Below are positions 46,326 through 58,076 of a DNA stretch of 64,000 bases, in pieces (the first letter of the stretch is position 1; the number at the start of each line of letters is the position of its first letter). The notes beneath the pieces were generated by a model. It was not told the DNA's origin. It searched no databases and was given only the letters and a program-made list of their open reading frames with translations. A program made the translations under genes and the position numbers. The stretch covers positions 95,849,345 to 95,913,344 of the forward strand of contig CP136061.1 of the NCBI GenBank assembly GCA_032622095.1, written 5' to 3'. The DNA is from Siphonodentalium dalli (taxonomy: Eukaryota > Mollusca > Scaphopoda > Gadilida > Siphonodentaliidae).

Positions 46326-46523
46326 CACTTGATTTTAGAGTTATCCATCTTCATCCACATATTCGTCCGTTTGACCACGTGCTTCTGATCCACAAACAAT
46401 AGAAATAGCAAACTTCAAAAATCGATATCTAATCACTCTGAGCGTTGGTGGTGGGTTCAAATATTGTTTACCCCCGAAGCCAAAGAAATAGCAATTTAGG
46501 TGCCTCTGATCGGATTGAGTACC
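46326..46523. mobile_element. Family-A MITE, right part, unit 2
   Basis: Counterpart of 41,668-41,880, followed by TTAA at 46,524-46,527. It lacks about 12-15 bases around CCTCGACTCGAATC. Confidence 0.65.
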
Positions 46524-46790
46524 TTAAAAAAAAATGCTTTTTGAAAAAGCGTTCAATGCAATTGCTATGTTTATTATGTGGCCTGGAGATTCTGTATCGT
46601 TTTAGAAATTAGTAAATAGTTTTGAATATGAAAACAAAATCTTAAGCGAAATATGGCCGCTAATTATATATATATATAATGTTCAACAAAGCAATAATGT
46701 GCATGGGCTCAGAGACAGAAAACATACACGAACAGACATGGAACAAACGGAATATATTCATATCATTTGAACTACAGCCCCTGTTTCCAA

Positions 46791-47795
46791 CACAGGTCCC
46801 GTGGTGCGACAACCCCACCACGAGTATCCACATTAAGGCTTAACCAAAGCAGTCCAATGTGGCCTCCAGGGATATGTTTATTAAATTTTAAAATTGGTAG
46901 AAAAGTATCAAAAATGTCACAAAATTCGCAGAAAACGACTGGCAATATTAGCATATGTAGTAAATAACACTATACTGGTATCAGATTAAAAAAATATGTG
47001 GCACTTAATTACCAACCAAATTCTGACTTTGTGCGCATTTACAGACATAATAGTCAGATAATTTCCACAAGAGAAAATATATTTTGATTCAGGAGAACTC
47101 CAGAAACGCTTTGTTGAGAAATCCACATTTTATAGTACAAAAAAGTATATTATTGCAATCTTCCACGATGAGGGTATGATTTTTGACTCAACTTCAACAG
47201 AAATTAAACAGCCATATTTGGTACCGACTGTCGTGTCTTGTTTATACCGTAGGCCAAGTTCACTCAACCACCCACGCATACAATTTAACATAGCCATCCT
47301 GGTCCAATCCCAATCAGGTTAATCAAGAGATTATTCAAAGTATGCCCACTGATTGAAAGAAACTGAATACAGTCATAGTCAAACAGAGCTGTGTGATACC
47401 TGGTTGTGACATTTCAAACACTCAATTCAAAAACATGAGAATAAAGTCATGTTCTGTTGCATAATGTAAGGATTTCTCAACAAAGCATTCTTCATAGAGA
47501 TCTCCCAAATCAGGATTTACTTTTATTTATGGAAATTTCTCAACTACAAACCATGTGCGTGCGCACAAAGTCTGATGTCAATTTGGATGAAAGTATCACA
47601 TGATTCCAATTTCTTTTACAGGTAAAGTGTTATTTACTGTAAATAATGCATGTATAGTTGTTTTTAGCCACTTTTGTAAAGTTTGTGCCATTTTTCTACT
47701 ATTTAAAAAATTATCCAACTTGTTCTCGGAGTCCATATTGGAGTGGTTTGGTTAAACCTTAATACTAGTGGGGTTGTCGCACCAGGGGACCTGTG
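46791..47795. mobile_element. Complete hAT-like non-autonomous element, 1,005 bp
   Basis: Ends CACAGGTCCCGTGGTGCGAC and the complement of GTCGCACCAGGGGACCTGTG, with longer arms sharing TTAAGGCTTAACCAAAGCAG. It is flanked by an exact 8-bp duplication GTTTCCAA (46,783-46,790 and 47,796-47,803), the TSD size of hAT transposons. No transposase is encoded. A relative is at 53,069-54,359. Confidence 0.85.
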
Positions 47796-47803
47796 GTTTC
47801 CAA

Positions 47804-48237
47804 TGAAGTATCGCACTCGACAGAAGAGAAATAACTCAATGCGAATGTTATCGTGAAAGCGTTTGCGCCATGGTCTGCTGTGAATTATTGAGTTCTGTCC
47901 CGTCGACTGACATGGGGAAAGTTGCAGTCCAATAAGTTAGAAATTACTGTTCACAAGGCTAAATATGGTGCCGGTCATTAATTCATCCCGTGGGGACCTC
48001 ATTCGATCTGCATGGCCCCATCGACTATGGTAGAACTAGACACAACATTAAAGGCACGGGCGTCGTTCGTTGCAGAACTATTCATATTTTTTCAAATCGC
48101 CATCAACAGAAGGAATATTAAAATATATATAGTTTTGTTCATATGCCAAACATAATCAGCGCGTACAGTTTAAATAGTATATTGTCGTCAAGACGTACGA
48201 TGGTGTACGTAAACAAGAGCCTGCTCGTCTTACAGAA
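47804..48237. other. No gene recognised
   Basis: It contains TTAAAGGCACGGGCGTCGTTCG near 48,048, matching the flank at 3,008. Otherwise nothing identified. Confidence 0.35.
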
Positions 48238-48422
48238 GTTTTGCTTCTGTTTACATAACACAGCGCAATTCTATTGGTTAATCACACACAAATGATATAA
48301 ACGCTCTTTATTATTTCCATATCAGGAAAACAGTAACAAATAACGCTCTTTATGTTTAGCATATCCGGATCTAAACAAAAGCCAGGTTCTGTAACGTTTT
48401 TCGCTTTTGTTTACATAAAGAA
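48238..48422 (+). repeat. 185-bp direct repeat, copy 1
   Basis: Framed by TTTTGCTTCTGTTTACATAA and TTTGCTTTTGTTTACATAA in direct orientation, with paired AACGCTCTTTAT motifs at 48,301 and 48,342. Copy 2 is at 49,366-49,538. Confidence 0.8.
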
Positions 48423-48568
48423 AAAGAATCTTTACACAGAAGTTTCTAAAAAAACTAAAACAAAAAAAGAAGATGACGATGGTTTCACACACTTTTTATG
48501 ATTTTCCCATCCTCCCACTGCGAAGCTTTATGCGCACTGAACCCTCTCTTTGCTAATTACTCATTGAT

Positions 48569-48768
48569 GATTGATTGATTGATTGGGGGTTATTGTCGCT
48601 TTAGCCACTAAGGCCATATCACGACATTGCCAGTTTTAGTGGTGGAGGAAATCCGCACACTTGCGACTAATCTAACTGTGATTTCAATGGCTGATAAACT
48701 CGTCAACCATGTGCGGCAAACCACCGGCCATCGGCGAGTAACTGGCAACTCCACCATACTCATTGATG
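48569..48768. repeat. Interspersed repeat typical of molluscan genomes
   Basis: TTGATTGATTGGGGGTTATT, TAGCCACTAAGGCCATATCA, GACATTGCCAGTTTTAGTGG and AGTAACTGGCAACTCC appear in this order. I recall this block as a common repeat in bivalve and gastropod sequence; I could not search for it. Confidence 0.5.
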
Positions 48769-48789
48769 AGAAGTTGCCTTATGAAATGT

Positions 48790-48994
48790 TCAGTTAATAA
48801 GTTCAACAAACGTCGTTTGTTGATCCTATTATCTAAACATTTCCCACTAATGCATATGAATTCTTCTACACTTGTTTTATCGTTTCGACTGGTTGTCGTC
48901 TGCTAATATATTCTTAAAATCACTCTAAATGAACAATAGACCATTTCAATATATACATTTATAAATAAGTGGGAGAATCCGTTTAATATAGAAC
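48790..48994. mobile_element. Family-C TTAA repeat, copy 2
   Basis: AATAAGTTCAACAAACGTCG and GTGGGAGAATCCGTTTAATATAG match 6,180-6,382 in order. The terminal TTAA is not conserved here. Confidence 0.45.
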
Positions 48995-49365
48995 GGGTCA
49001 CAGCGACATTTACTCGTCAGGCCTCAAATTTGACTGATGAGTTTCCCACTATCATCACCTTCCGGCGATGGAGCTATGTTGATAACTATACAAAATACAG
49101 ACATACACCATTTAGACACTCTGAAAACACGTTTAGAAGTCATAAAATTTTATGAGTTGTTCATCTGTTTTCAGACATAACTTCACATAAGTGATACGAT
49201 GGTTCTTAATAGATTTATGTGCCAGGAAATTAATAAAGCGAAACGCTCTTTGAAGCCACATTATGCGCTCGATGTGTCAATATCAAGTTATTGTAATTTC
49301 GCAGCTCAACTACAAAATAACAAACATATCGCCTAAACTCATACATTAAACAAGAGCAGTTTTGC

Positions 49366-49538
49366 TTCTGTTTACATAACACATCGCAATTATATTGGTT
49401 AATCACACACAAATGATATAAACGCTCTTTATTATTTCCATATCAGGACACAGTAACAAATAACGCTCTTTATGTTTACCATATCCGGATCTAAACAAAA
49501 GCCAGGTTCTGTAACGTTTTTTGCTTTTGTTTACATAA
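49366..49538 (+). repeat. Direct repeat, copy 2
   Basis: Very similar to 48,238-48,422, including both AACGCTCTTTAT motifs. Confidence 0.8.
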
Positions 49539-49622
49539 CAAAGGAAACAGATTTGAAAATAACATACTGTCATATTTCTGGTTAGTATAAGAACAAAGTC
49601 TGTCTATATTTTACTGTTATTT

Positions 49623-49817
49623 ATGTTTATGGCGGTTTTTGACGCAGGTGAATATTTTAACAGCATACCCACCGCCGACGCCGCCCGTATCTTTAATACA
49701 AATAAGTTAATATCAGACGGCGTAATAAGTGCCACTACTGCTGTTGAAATTAAAGGTACAAAATCCGATTCGATGGTCACCATATCATCAGATTACAACA
49801 ACAACAAAAAAACTTTT
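49623..49817 (+). other. Unrecognised 65-codon open frame
   Basis: Composition is protein-like (FNSIPTADAARIFNTNKLIS) but no family is recognised. It stops shortly before the family-A MITE piece at 49,860. Confidence 0.15.
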
Positions 49818-49859
49818 TGAAATGGCGGTTCAATTACCATAACCGATTAATTGCCAAAC

Positions 49860-50145
49860 AATAATGCTAACCACTGTCAACTGTAGTATAAAATTGCCCA
49901 AAAAAGTGTTATGTATCAAAATTTGGTTCAACGCAATTTTGTATAAAGAGTAAGTCGGTCGGCATTATTCGTCGAATATTTGCCAGGCCGCCAAACATTC
50001 GACGTGGTGAAAAATGACAGATTTAACAACTCGAAATTTGATAACTCTGGGCTTTGATGGTGGGTTCCTCGACTCATATATAATATTTTTACCCCGGAAG
50101 CCGAAGAAATAGTAATTTAGGGGCGTTAAATCGGATTGTGCCTCT
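49860..50145. mobile_element. Family-A MITE, right part
   Basis: ATGCTAACCACTGTCAACTG to AAATCGGATTGTGCCTC + TTAA (50,146-50,149). Diverged; the left end is not found. Confidence 0.55.
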
Positions 50146-51246
50146 TTAATGTAAGTTTAAGGAAATACGTAGCGCACCACAACTGATCGTGATCAAGGCT
50201 ATTTGTATTTTAGCGTTAATAGTGTTTTATAATAGCCATAGAGTATGAACAGGGGATGCTCGTATCCAGGGCCTACAGTAGAGGTACCCCTGTCTTGTTC
50301 GTTGCTGAAAACACAACACTGGTTTCCCTGTGACTGTAAAGTGTGTAAACATTGTCATCGCGTCACTGGAGGGTTATTGATGAAATGAAAATAGTTCTTT
50401 CTATTTGTTCATGCTCTTATTGGTTATACTGGTTTAACAAACTTTATATAATTTTCCAGCTGCACCAACTGCGAACGCCTTCCGTATATTTAACAGTTAA
50501 CGCCGAAGAACATCCCCCAGTTTTTTCTCCTGTACTGACATGATACATGTACTATGATGTACATTATATGACTTCGGCGAGTGTGCAATGCATATTATAA
50601 TTTATAAGTTATTGATTGTGCCATTGACGGCTTTGAGTTTATGTTCAGCCGAGTCGAATTGAGTGGTTTCGGAAATACACGTATATACCCAGAAGACGAG
50701 ACCGAGATAAAACATTTATGTATAATAACGAAGGAATGGAATGGGATATGAATGAGTCAAGATTACTTCTAATCAAGATTTTGTTGCCGTAGACGGGAAT
50801 AACAATATAGTGCTAATAAATGACGGACTATTTCCGTAACAATTGACCATCCATCTATGTAATTGATAAAGTTATTATTATGCAATTGATATTTGCCCGA
50901 AATTAGCCTTAAAATATATGGTAAGAATAAATCGAGCGATAACTCGGCTCTAATGCGTCAATGTCACCGTCAATCAAACACAATAACGGATAATGCTGAT
51001 GAGTCATGTTGTTTTCGTGATGTGGCTAACGAAAATGTGCAGCTTTACGTAGGCTAATTTCTGTCATTTTCCGAATGGCATAGCAACCCGAGTCAGGTCG
51101 GCAATATTTATGATTTAAGTAATGATTATTGTTTAAAGTATAAACCATGTAATGTCTTCACGCAATGAATACTGTTATGTTACTATATAATGTTAGCTAT
51201 ATGAAAAGTAACAATTTGTAGTTATGATTTAATTGCAATGACGTTT

Positions 51247-51302
51247 CAAGATGGCGGTCCACAAATTAAAGATGGCGGCGCCCCTAATTCAAGATGGCGG
51301 CG
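51247..51302 (+). promoter_or_regulatory. Three tandem YY1-like motifs
   Basis: CAAGATGGCGGT (51,247), AAAGATGGCGGCG (51,268) and CAAGATGGCGGCG (51,290), 21-22 bases apart, fit the AAnATGGCGGC consensus of the zinc-finger factor YY1. Such sites often sit near transcription starts; a start here is inference. Confidence 0.5.
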
Positions 51303-51445
51303 CCCATGTTCGAAAGCGAACTTAGTATAAGGACGACCAATTTGGCATTTATTCCGGAAGAATGGTCAGCACAATATGTCGACATCTCCGATGTATCGGT
51401 CTCCCCATAACGTTGTTCAACATAAATGACGTCGCGAAAAAATAG

Positions 51446-51808
51446 ATGACAGATGGTGGGACGGTTGTCTTGGTTTTCCTTACATGTTTGTTGGTGGCTC
51501 TAGACACATACACATGGGATATGCATGTATTGCACCGCTCTCTGACCAATCAAAGACGAGTTTGCTTACTGGAGGCAGAACATAATTACTTCCTGCCTGT
51601 ATTTAACGAGATATTTTTTATGAACAGGACTTGGAAAAACGTACCATTTAGGGAAATGAGATATAATTTTTTAAATAACGTTATACAATCTAGTGTCATA
51701 TATTTCACAGTTTGCTTAGAAAAATTTTCATCACATCAACATAATGAACGAGAAAGTGTAGGACTTACCTTCACCGGATTTCGTTATATAATAACTCCTG
51801 TACTGACA
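51446..51808 (+). other. Unrecognised 121-codon open frame with hydrophobic N-terminus
   Basis: Starts about 145 bases after the YY1-like cluster. Residues 7-20 (VVLVFLTCLLVALD) could be a signal peptide or membrane anchor, followed by no recognisable domain. The end runs toward the right arm of the fold-back. It may be a chance frame. Confidence 0.2.
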
Positions 51809-52279
51809 TGATACAGGACTCGGCTGAACATAAACTCAAAGCCGTCAATGGCACAATCAATAACTTATAAATTATAATATGCATTGCATACTCGCCGAAG
51901 TCATATAATATACATCATAGTACATGTATCATGTCAGTACAGGAGAAAAAACTGGGGGATGTTCTTCGGCGTTAACTATTAAATATACGGAAGGCGTTCG
52001 CAGTTGGTGCAGCTGGAAAATTATAAATTTCGTTATACAATAACGAATGTGTTAAGGAAAGTGCCACATTCTGCACTAATTATTTGCCAATAAAGCTTTG
52101 CATATCGTGAATATATATCGTTATGCTGTGCATCTAATTTCCGAGTATTACGTAGCTACATGTATAATAGAGTGGTATAATTCATTCGAACAACTTAACA
52201 TCAAGTGAATCCCGCTTATCAGAAGAGGGGACAACCATCAATCTCAGAATAACGTTGAATGGAGCCTGTTTAAATGGGT

Positions 52280-52588
52280 ACTGTACACTAAATCCGACCA
52301 TTTATGGGACCATCTCCTTTTATACTCAACAAAAAATATACAACAAATTAATTAACCATGTATGAGAGCAAAATACGCTCATTTACGTTATGGACGATGT
52401 AAAACAACATGGTAATTATAATGACTCGAGTCATAAATTATTTTCATTATAATTGCCATGTCGTTTGTATCGTTCATAGAGTGTATTTTGCACTAATCCA
52501 TGGCTCAACCTCATTTTTGCATATATTCTGTTGAGTATATAAATTAAAAGGAGATGGTCCCATAAATGGCCGGATTTAGTGTACAGTC
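52280..52588. mobile_element. 309-bp MITE with about 50-bp inverted ends
   Basis: ACTGTACACTAAATCCGACC at the left and the complement at the right, continuing through TTATGGGACCATCTCCTTTT. The centre has a second palindrome (CATGGTAATTATAATGAC... near 52,411-52,461). Confidence 0.75.
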
Positions 52589-52705
52589 CCACTTTAATAG
52601 ATGAGCAATTTAGATACGGTGAAGTCTGGGGCTCTGTATGGGTGATATTATAAAATTGTTAAAGAATACAAGAAAAAAGTATTAAAATTGTAAAAAATTG
52701 TTAGG

Positions 52706-52772
52706 CCAATGCATTCTCTTATATATGCGAGGCGACCTATGGTCGACTCGCATATATAAGATAATGCATTGG
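52706..52772. repeat. Solo family-B hairpin
   Basis: A 67-bp palindrome like 2,791-2,857, with flanking TTAGG and GCACAGGG preserved, but the MITE ends are missing. Confidence 0.85.
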
Positions 52773-53068
52773 CACAGGGTAAAAAAGTGGTAACTGCATA
52801 CACGAATAACATGGAATCACTATATGCCCAGAACCACACGGATGTGATTTAACTTCAAAAGTGTTGTTAAGCAATTTATGAGTCATTAACTCGCGCCATT
52901 GTAACATCATCAGTCTTATCAGTTCCGAGCAAGTGCTTTTCCCGCCATCTCAAACTATACTGGAATGTAGACCTCAACAGACTGAAATCGGACAGGGGCG
53001 ATCTGCACCAATTCTGGTTAAAACACAGACTCGATAGCTATATATAGCTATAACGCTGTACTGATTGC

Positions 53069-54359
53069 CACAGGTTCCCTAGTGCGACAACACTACCGTG
53101 AGTAGTACATTACATACTCTACGAGAGAGATATATAAAACCCTACTTCTACCGAAAACCGAATATTATTAAATTGAATTAACTATTCAATTCGGGAAAGG
53201 GGAAGAGAACACAAAATCTTTCACTATTCATTAAAAGGGTTATGCCATTCTTTATGCTCTCCCGGGGCCTTCTTTAACCGTACACGTTAGGACACCACCA
53301 TGGGTTGTTGAATTAAATAATTGTTGAATTTCAATATATATTGTGTACTATATTGCACATAATAATCACTCAAAACTCCTCTTGTATCGCACACTATATA
53401 ATATATATGTATTGTTATATTGTAATATATAACATGATGAAGAGTAATTAAATTGAATTGAATTGAGTATATACCTTAATACAAGGTTTATATATATCGG
53501 ATCTATATTGAGCATAGACCTAATTGTGATCAAAATTCATCAATATCTCCTGCATAAGATAATGCCATATACCCAGTTCTTTAGACCATATTCACACCTT
53601 TAATTTGGTGTATCTCCCCCATCGATACGTGTAAGATCGCCAAAGATATTTATGAATATGTGTACACTTTCGAAATCGGACAAACCCTTGAACAGATTCC
53701 CATCAAATATAGCATAGTACTACTTCAGAATCACACTTCTCACAATGATTCACCGTGTGTGGTCCTGTCTGTGCGACAGTGCTACATAAGGATTAACTGT
53801 CATGTGGACTGTATTTATGGAGATGTAACCGCGAGGTGAGTGGTCATAACTTGTGTAAAACCCGAAGGGTTTTACATACAAGTTATGACCACTCACCTCG
53901 CGGTTACATCTCCATAAAAACAGTCCACATGACAGTTAATCCTTATATTTATAAACATTTAGCGAAAAAGCCACTTTTGTAAATGTATTTAAATCGAAAA
54001 GTGTATCGTGACAAAACAAGCCCAAAATATCACATAGCACCCTTGGCAAAAGTTAACAGGAACAATTTCTTTTTATATTGAAACCCGATGATGTATTAAG
54101 TCAATCCCTGCGCGAGTCCAAATGCGCCCAAAACATTACGCGTTCTTCTTTCCGAAACTGAGGACGTGTCGATGTAATTATGAGGCTGCAGTTATGAGCT
54201 GTTGCGCGTTCACCGAGAAATAATTGCAACTAGCCACGTGGGCGCCGACCAATCGGAATGCTGGATTTAGTGATGATCAGTTCAATATAAGTCCGATAGA
54301 TATAAACCTTGTGTTAAGGTATATACTCATGGTACTGTTGTCGCACCAGGGGACATGTG
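53069..54359. mobile_element. hAT-like non-autonomous element, 1.29 kb
   Basis: Ends CACAGGTTCCCTAGTGCGACAA and the complement of TTGTCGCACCAGGGGACATGTG, as in 46,791-47,795. CTGATTGC precedes the left end (53,061-53,068) and recurs at 54,363-54,370, three bases (CTG) beyond the right end, so an 8-bp TSD with a small slip is likely. It carries a 161-bp palindrome. No coding capacity recognised. Confidence 0.7.
53786..53946. repeat. 161-bp near-perfect palindrome
   Basis: Arms of about 79 bp from ATAAGGATTAACTGTCATG inward, meeting at GTAAAACCC GAA GGGTTTTAC. The arms differ by one base (GTATTTATGG versus GTTTTTATGG) and a 2-base indel. It would form an almost full-length hairpin. Confidence 0.92.
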
Positions 54360-54529
54360 CTGCTGATTGCGTATAGCTATTCGAGTCGGGTTTACCCAGA
54401 ACTGGATCAGCATGCGAGTGTCGTGCTCCCGGAATCAAGTTAATTACATGCATTCAAAGTGCCACTTCAAGAGAGCACATCGTGTGATTCCACGAAGGCT
54501 GAGTGTTACGAACGTGTGAACTATGCATT

Positions 54530-55740
54530 AAATAGCCCCACAATGTTCTGGCGCACACTGGAATGAAGTTTCCCCGCATACGGTCGGATCAGTAATGGAA
54601 ACGCGGTGGAGTACCCACTCGTGATCTCGGTGAACTTAACTCAGGTTCGTCTACGTACTTTGCTGAACTCTACTTAAAAAATACGCATCAAAATCCAATG
54701 TTTGAGAATTAGATAAAACGTGCGCAAACAAGAAGGCCATATATGGTCTCAGTGTCACCCGATATAAATTAAAAAAAATATTATTGTGTGATAAAAACAT
54801 TGAAACCAAACAAAGCCCCTGCTATGACTATGTCACCAGTGAATATATGATCAATTATGCCGATAAACTGAAGGAGTGTATTCAGATCTTAATCAATGCC
54901 ATACCGGATCTTCATTAGATCCCACCGGGTACGAAACTTGGTGTTATTATTCCTCTGTATAAAGGACAGCATAATCCTTCTATGTCTCACGACAGCTATC
55001 GGACAATAAAACTGTTTGAAAAATATATACTGCAAGGAATTCTCAGCGCAAGGGGACTTTCTAATTTCCCGGACCAATAACAATATGTCTTGCAAAAAGG
55101 TTTTGGGTGCAATTAAATATAAGGTCATATGTATTACATTAAGGTATGTCACATGCAAAAGATCGCGGCTCATAATGTTTGTGGGATTCCTGGATTCTAA
55201 GAAGGCATTCGATATAGTCTGGCACGAAGGCCTTTTGTTTGAATTCACACGTCTTGGTGTTTCCAGTAAATTCCCCAGATTGCCCGGGAACGTATCGTGA
55301 GAGACAGTGCAACTGTTTATATCTCATCGTGGCACACACCAGTCTTAAGGACAATGATCTGAGTGTGTTCTGGAAAGTTGTTCCCGACCTACTCCCTGGG
55401 TGGTGCGTATGAAACATTTTGCGCTCACAGCCTTATCAAAGTTATCATCGAAATACACGAACTTTGCAATTCTTTTCAACAAAACAACGTATCCAAACAA
55501 TCTTAACCGTCGACAGTGCTTGTGTGCATACCACAACGAACTTGAGCACGTTATGTTCACGTGCCCGTCATTTTCATCATGTCGCTGTGAAATAGTTTCT
55601 GGGAACCGGTCATTGACTACTGTGCTATCCAAGCGTACCTTTCCTGTCAGGTCTCGAGAAGGAGGACTTATTTTCTCTAATCTTGGGAAGTGAACACCTA
55701 ACACTCTCGGGCAATGTTGGACACTGTCGGGACTCACGAA
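54530..55740 (+). pseudogene. Decayed LINE
   Basis: In order: a linker remnant (NSPTMFW-like near 54,533), LKPNKAPA near 54,801, a VLLFLCIKD-like stretch near 54,940 (the P.YK region), FLDSKKAFDIVWHEGLLFE at about 55,186-55,240 (RT motif A), and a C-terminal Cys/His remnant CLCAYHNELEHVMFTCPSF at 55,519-55,575. Many stops and deletions, and motif C is not found. It belongs with jockey/CR1-like LINEs. Confidence 0.65.
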
Positions 55741-56275
55741 TTGACATGTCTGATTCTTTCATATCTGTAATGTGTTTCTAATTAGGGCAAAAATAATTGT
55801 CTTCATATTAGTTCCGACATTAGAGCCCACCGCATGTGACGTTCCAGTAGCTTAAATGTAGAACAAAACTATTCGTTGCTGGTCAATATCTGCATAATAT
55901 TATATTACGATAAGGATATGTCGAGCATCCGAGCAGTGTAATATATGTGAATGTTGTGTGATTTTTCCACATTGGCACAACCGTTCGGATTCGAAATTTT
56001 GTTTGTTTTTGTTGTTGTTTTTTGTTTGTTTCTTTGGTTAAAAGTGGCACATACATTAATTGTTTTTTTTTCAGTTCCTTTACTTCTAATATTTTATTGT
56101 ATTTCATTCGTTTTGTTCATACCGGATAACAGTTCCACATATAAGACACGACGCTTGTTTCAAAATGATGATGAATACTACGATACGTTACAAAATTCAT
56201 ATAAATACACAGTCCACACGGACATCAAACTCCGAAGTAAATTTTGATTCAAGTTAGCTTCGTATATACAAGGTG
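55741..56275. other. No gene recognised
   Basis: A 98-codon frame (55,951-56,244) is hydrophobic and T-rich (FVVVFCLFLWL), most likely low-complexity chance. Confidence 0.3.
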
Positions 56276-56700
56276 GGACTCACGTGGTTTCGAGGATGGT
56301 GAGTACCACGCATTCAAAATGGCCAAGGCCAGTCAAATGTACAAAAAAAACCCCGTAAAATATGAGAAACTGACACAAAACATAGCATGTTGACTGTTAC
56401 GAGCATATTCTAGTTTATTTTAAAACAAATTGATTCCTTAAATTATTCCTGGGACTAATATATATATTAGTCCCAGATTATTCGGAAATACTCAGTAGTT
56501 TTCTATAACATTCTGACAAAATTTTCCAGTCGGGGGTTCGTAGAATACACCAGACTATACATCTAGGAGAATCCTTCGACTGACAACTTTGGTCAGAATG
56601 TTACAGCAAACAACTGTGAGTTAGGACACAGATAAGGTATCAGTTTGTTTGAAAATAGTACAGCATATGCTCGTAGTTGCTAAAATACTATGTAATTGAA
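56276..56700 (+). repeat. About 420-bp direct repeat, copy 1
   Basis: ACGTGGTTTCGAGGATGGTG to GATGTA-rich end, with CCAGTCGGGGGTTCGTAGAA inside. Copy 2 is at 58,077-58,470. Copy 1 has a unique perfect 28-bp palindrome at 56,449-56,476 (CTGGGACTAATATA and its complement). Confidence 0.75.
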
Positions 56701-57261
56701 CAGTATCTTAGTTGATTACCCTTTCCTCGTTTATAGTCGCGTTTGCGATCGCCTCTGCCATTTGGATGCGTGATACTTATCAACCATAAATCACGCGATT
56801 CCACACCGTGATACAGTATACATGTAGCTCATCAACACAGATAACATTTGCACGGATCCGTCCGTCCGATGAGCTCTTTCCATCAATGTATCGCATTATT
56901 ATAATCAATAAATAAAAAAAAATGATCAAGGAAATATGGTTGATACAAAAATCGGACTTGGCACTGAAAGGGTTAACCATAATAACTTATATTCAACCTA
57001 GACGCAATAATCAGTGCTGGCAGCGTGCTGAATAAAGTCTCTCGTGATCTCACGGGTTGGTTGGATTTCATAACGTAAGCAGCCTCCTGTCAAACGAGAT
57101 CAATCTAGTGACACGATATCTAATGAAATCCATCGTAAAAAACATCAGTTACTGAAAGCTTAATCTATTGACTAGTGTGCTATATTCAATTTGATTGGTT
57201 GAAAGCTACGCAAGATAAACCCGCATTGTGTGGTTAACATCGAACACCATGCATGATATTT

Positions 57262-57715
57262 CTGTGAACCACACAGAAAAATGTCCGTATCGCGTAACTG
57301 CCTCGATTACGGAATATCATATTGTCGCTTACGTCACAAAAACGGACATAAATTCCATGATATTTCCGGGAACCACACATAAATTTGTCCGTATCGCGTA
57401 ACTGCCTCGATTACGGAATATCATATTGTCGCTTACGTCACAAAAACGGACATAAATCCCATGATATTTCCGGGAACCACACATAAATTTGTCCGTGTCG
57501 CGTAACTGCCTCGATTACGGAATATCATATTGTCGCTTACGTCACAAAAACGGACATAAATCCCATGATATTTCCGGGAACCACACAGAAATTTTTCCGT
57601 ATCGCGTAACTGCCTCGATTACGGAATATCATATTGTCGCTTACGTCACAAAAACGGACATAAATCCCATGATATTTCCGGGAATCACACAGAAAATTTT
57701 CCGTATTTTGTATTT
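57262..57715. repeat. 104-bp satellite, about 4 units
   Basis: CGCGTAACTGCCTCGATTAC at 57,291, 57,395, 57,499 and 57,603, exactly 104 bases apart. Each unit contains TTGTCGCTTACGTCAC and an inverted pair TTGTCCGT / ACGGACATAA. Confidence 0.95.
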
Positions 57716-58076
57716 GTCAAACAAAGGAGAGGAATGATTTCAGTTTCAGAGTCAAGAGTGTGATATCAGTAATTCTGGAGACAATTCAATTTGTGTGAAA
57801 TATTTTGTTATGGTAAAACAAATCAAACAGTACATGTATTATTTGAGATTATTCTTTATGTAGTTCGAAATGAACAAATACAGTTCCCTAAATTCATTTC
57901 TATTAGGGGAAAAGAAGAGATATGTTGATTTGAATCTACCGTTAATGTCAATAGATAAAATCGTCACCCCGCCTTCTGTCTCATGTGGCACAACTAGCTT
58001 CGGATAGGTAAAAACCCGTACCATGTGAACAGACACGGGTAACTAATAGTACCATGTAGAATCAGGATGGATAATC

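Larger units (their letters stand above)
42978..47626. repeat. Tandem segmental duplication, unit 2 (4.65 kb)
   Basis: Same order as unit 1. It is longer mainly because of about 600 bp at 45,309-45,905. It ends at TTCTTTTACAG, after which the hAT-like element continues intact. Confidence 0.9.
50449..52025. mobile_element. 1.6-kb fold-back with about 207-bp inverted arms
   Basis: Arms 50,449-50,655 and 51,817-52,025 share AATTTTCCAGCTGCACCAAC, GTTAACGCCGAAGAACATCC, GCCATTGACGGCTTTGAG and TGTTCAGCCGAGTC in mirror order. The centre is unique and carries three YY1-like motifs and a 121-codon frame. No flanking duplication was identified. Confidence 0.75.

Noticed and set aside
55951-56244. 98-codon hydrophobic frame as a membrane protein
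   Set aside because: It derives from GTTTGTTTTTGTTGTT-type low complexity, with no supporting context.
57489-57737. 82-codon frame with an internal repeat
   Set aside because: It is a by-product of the 104-bp satellite.
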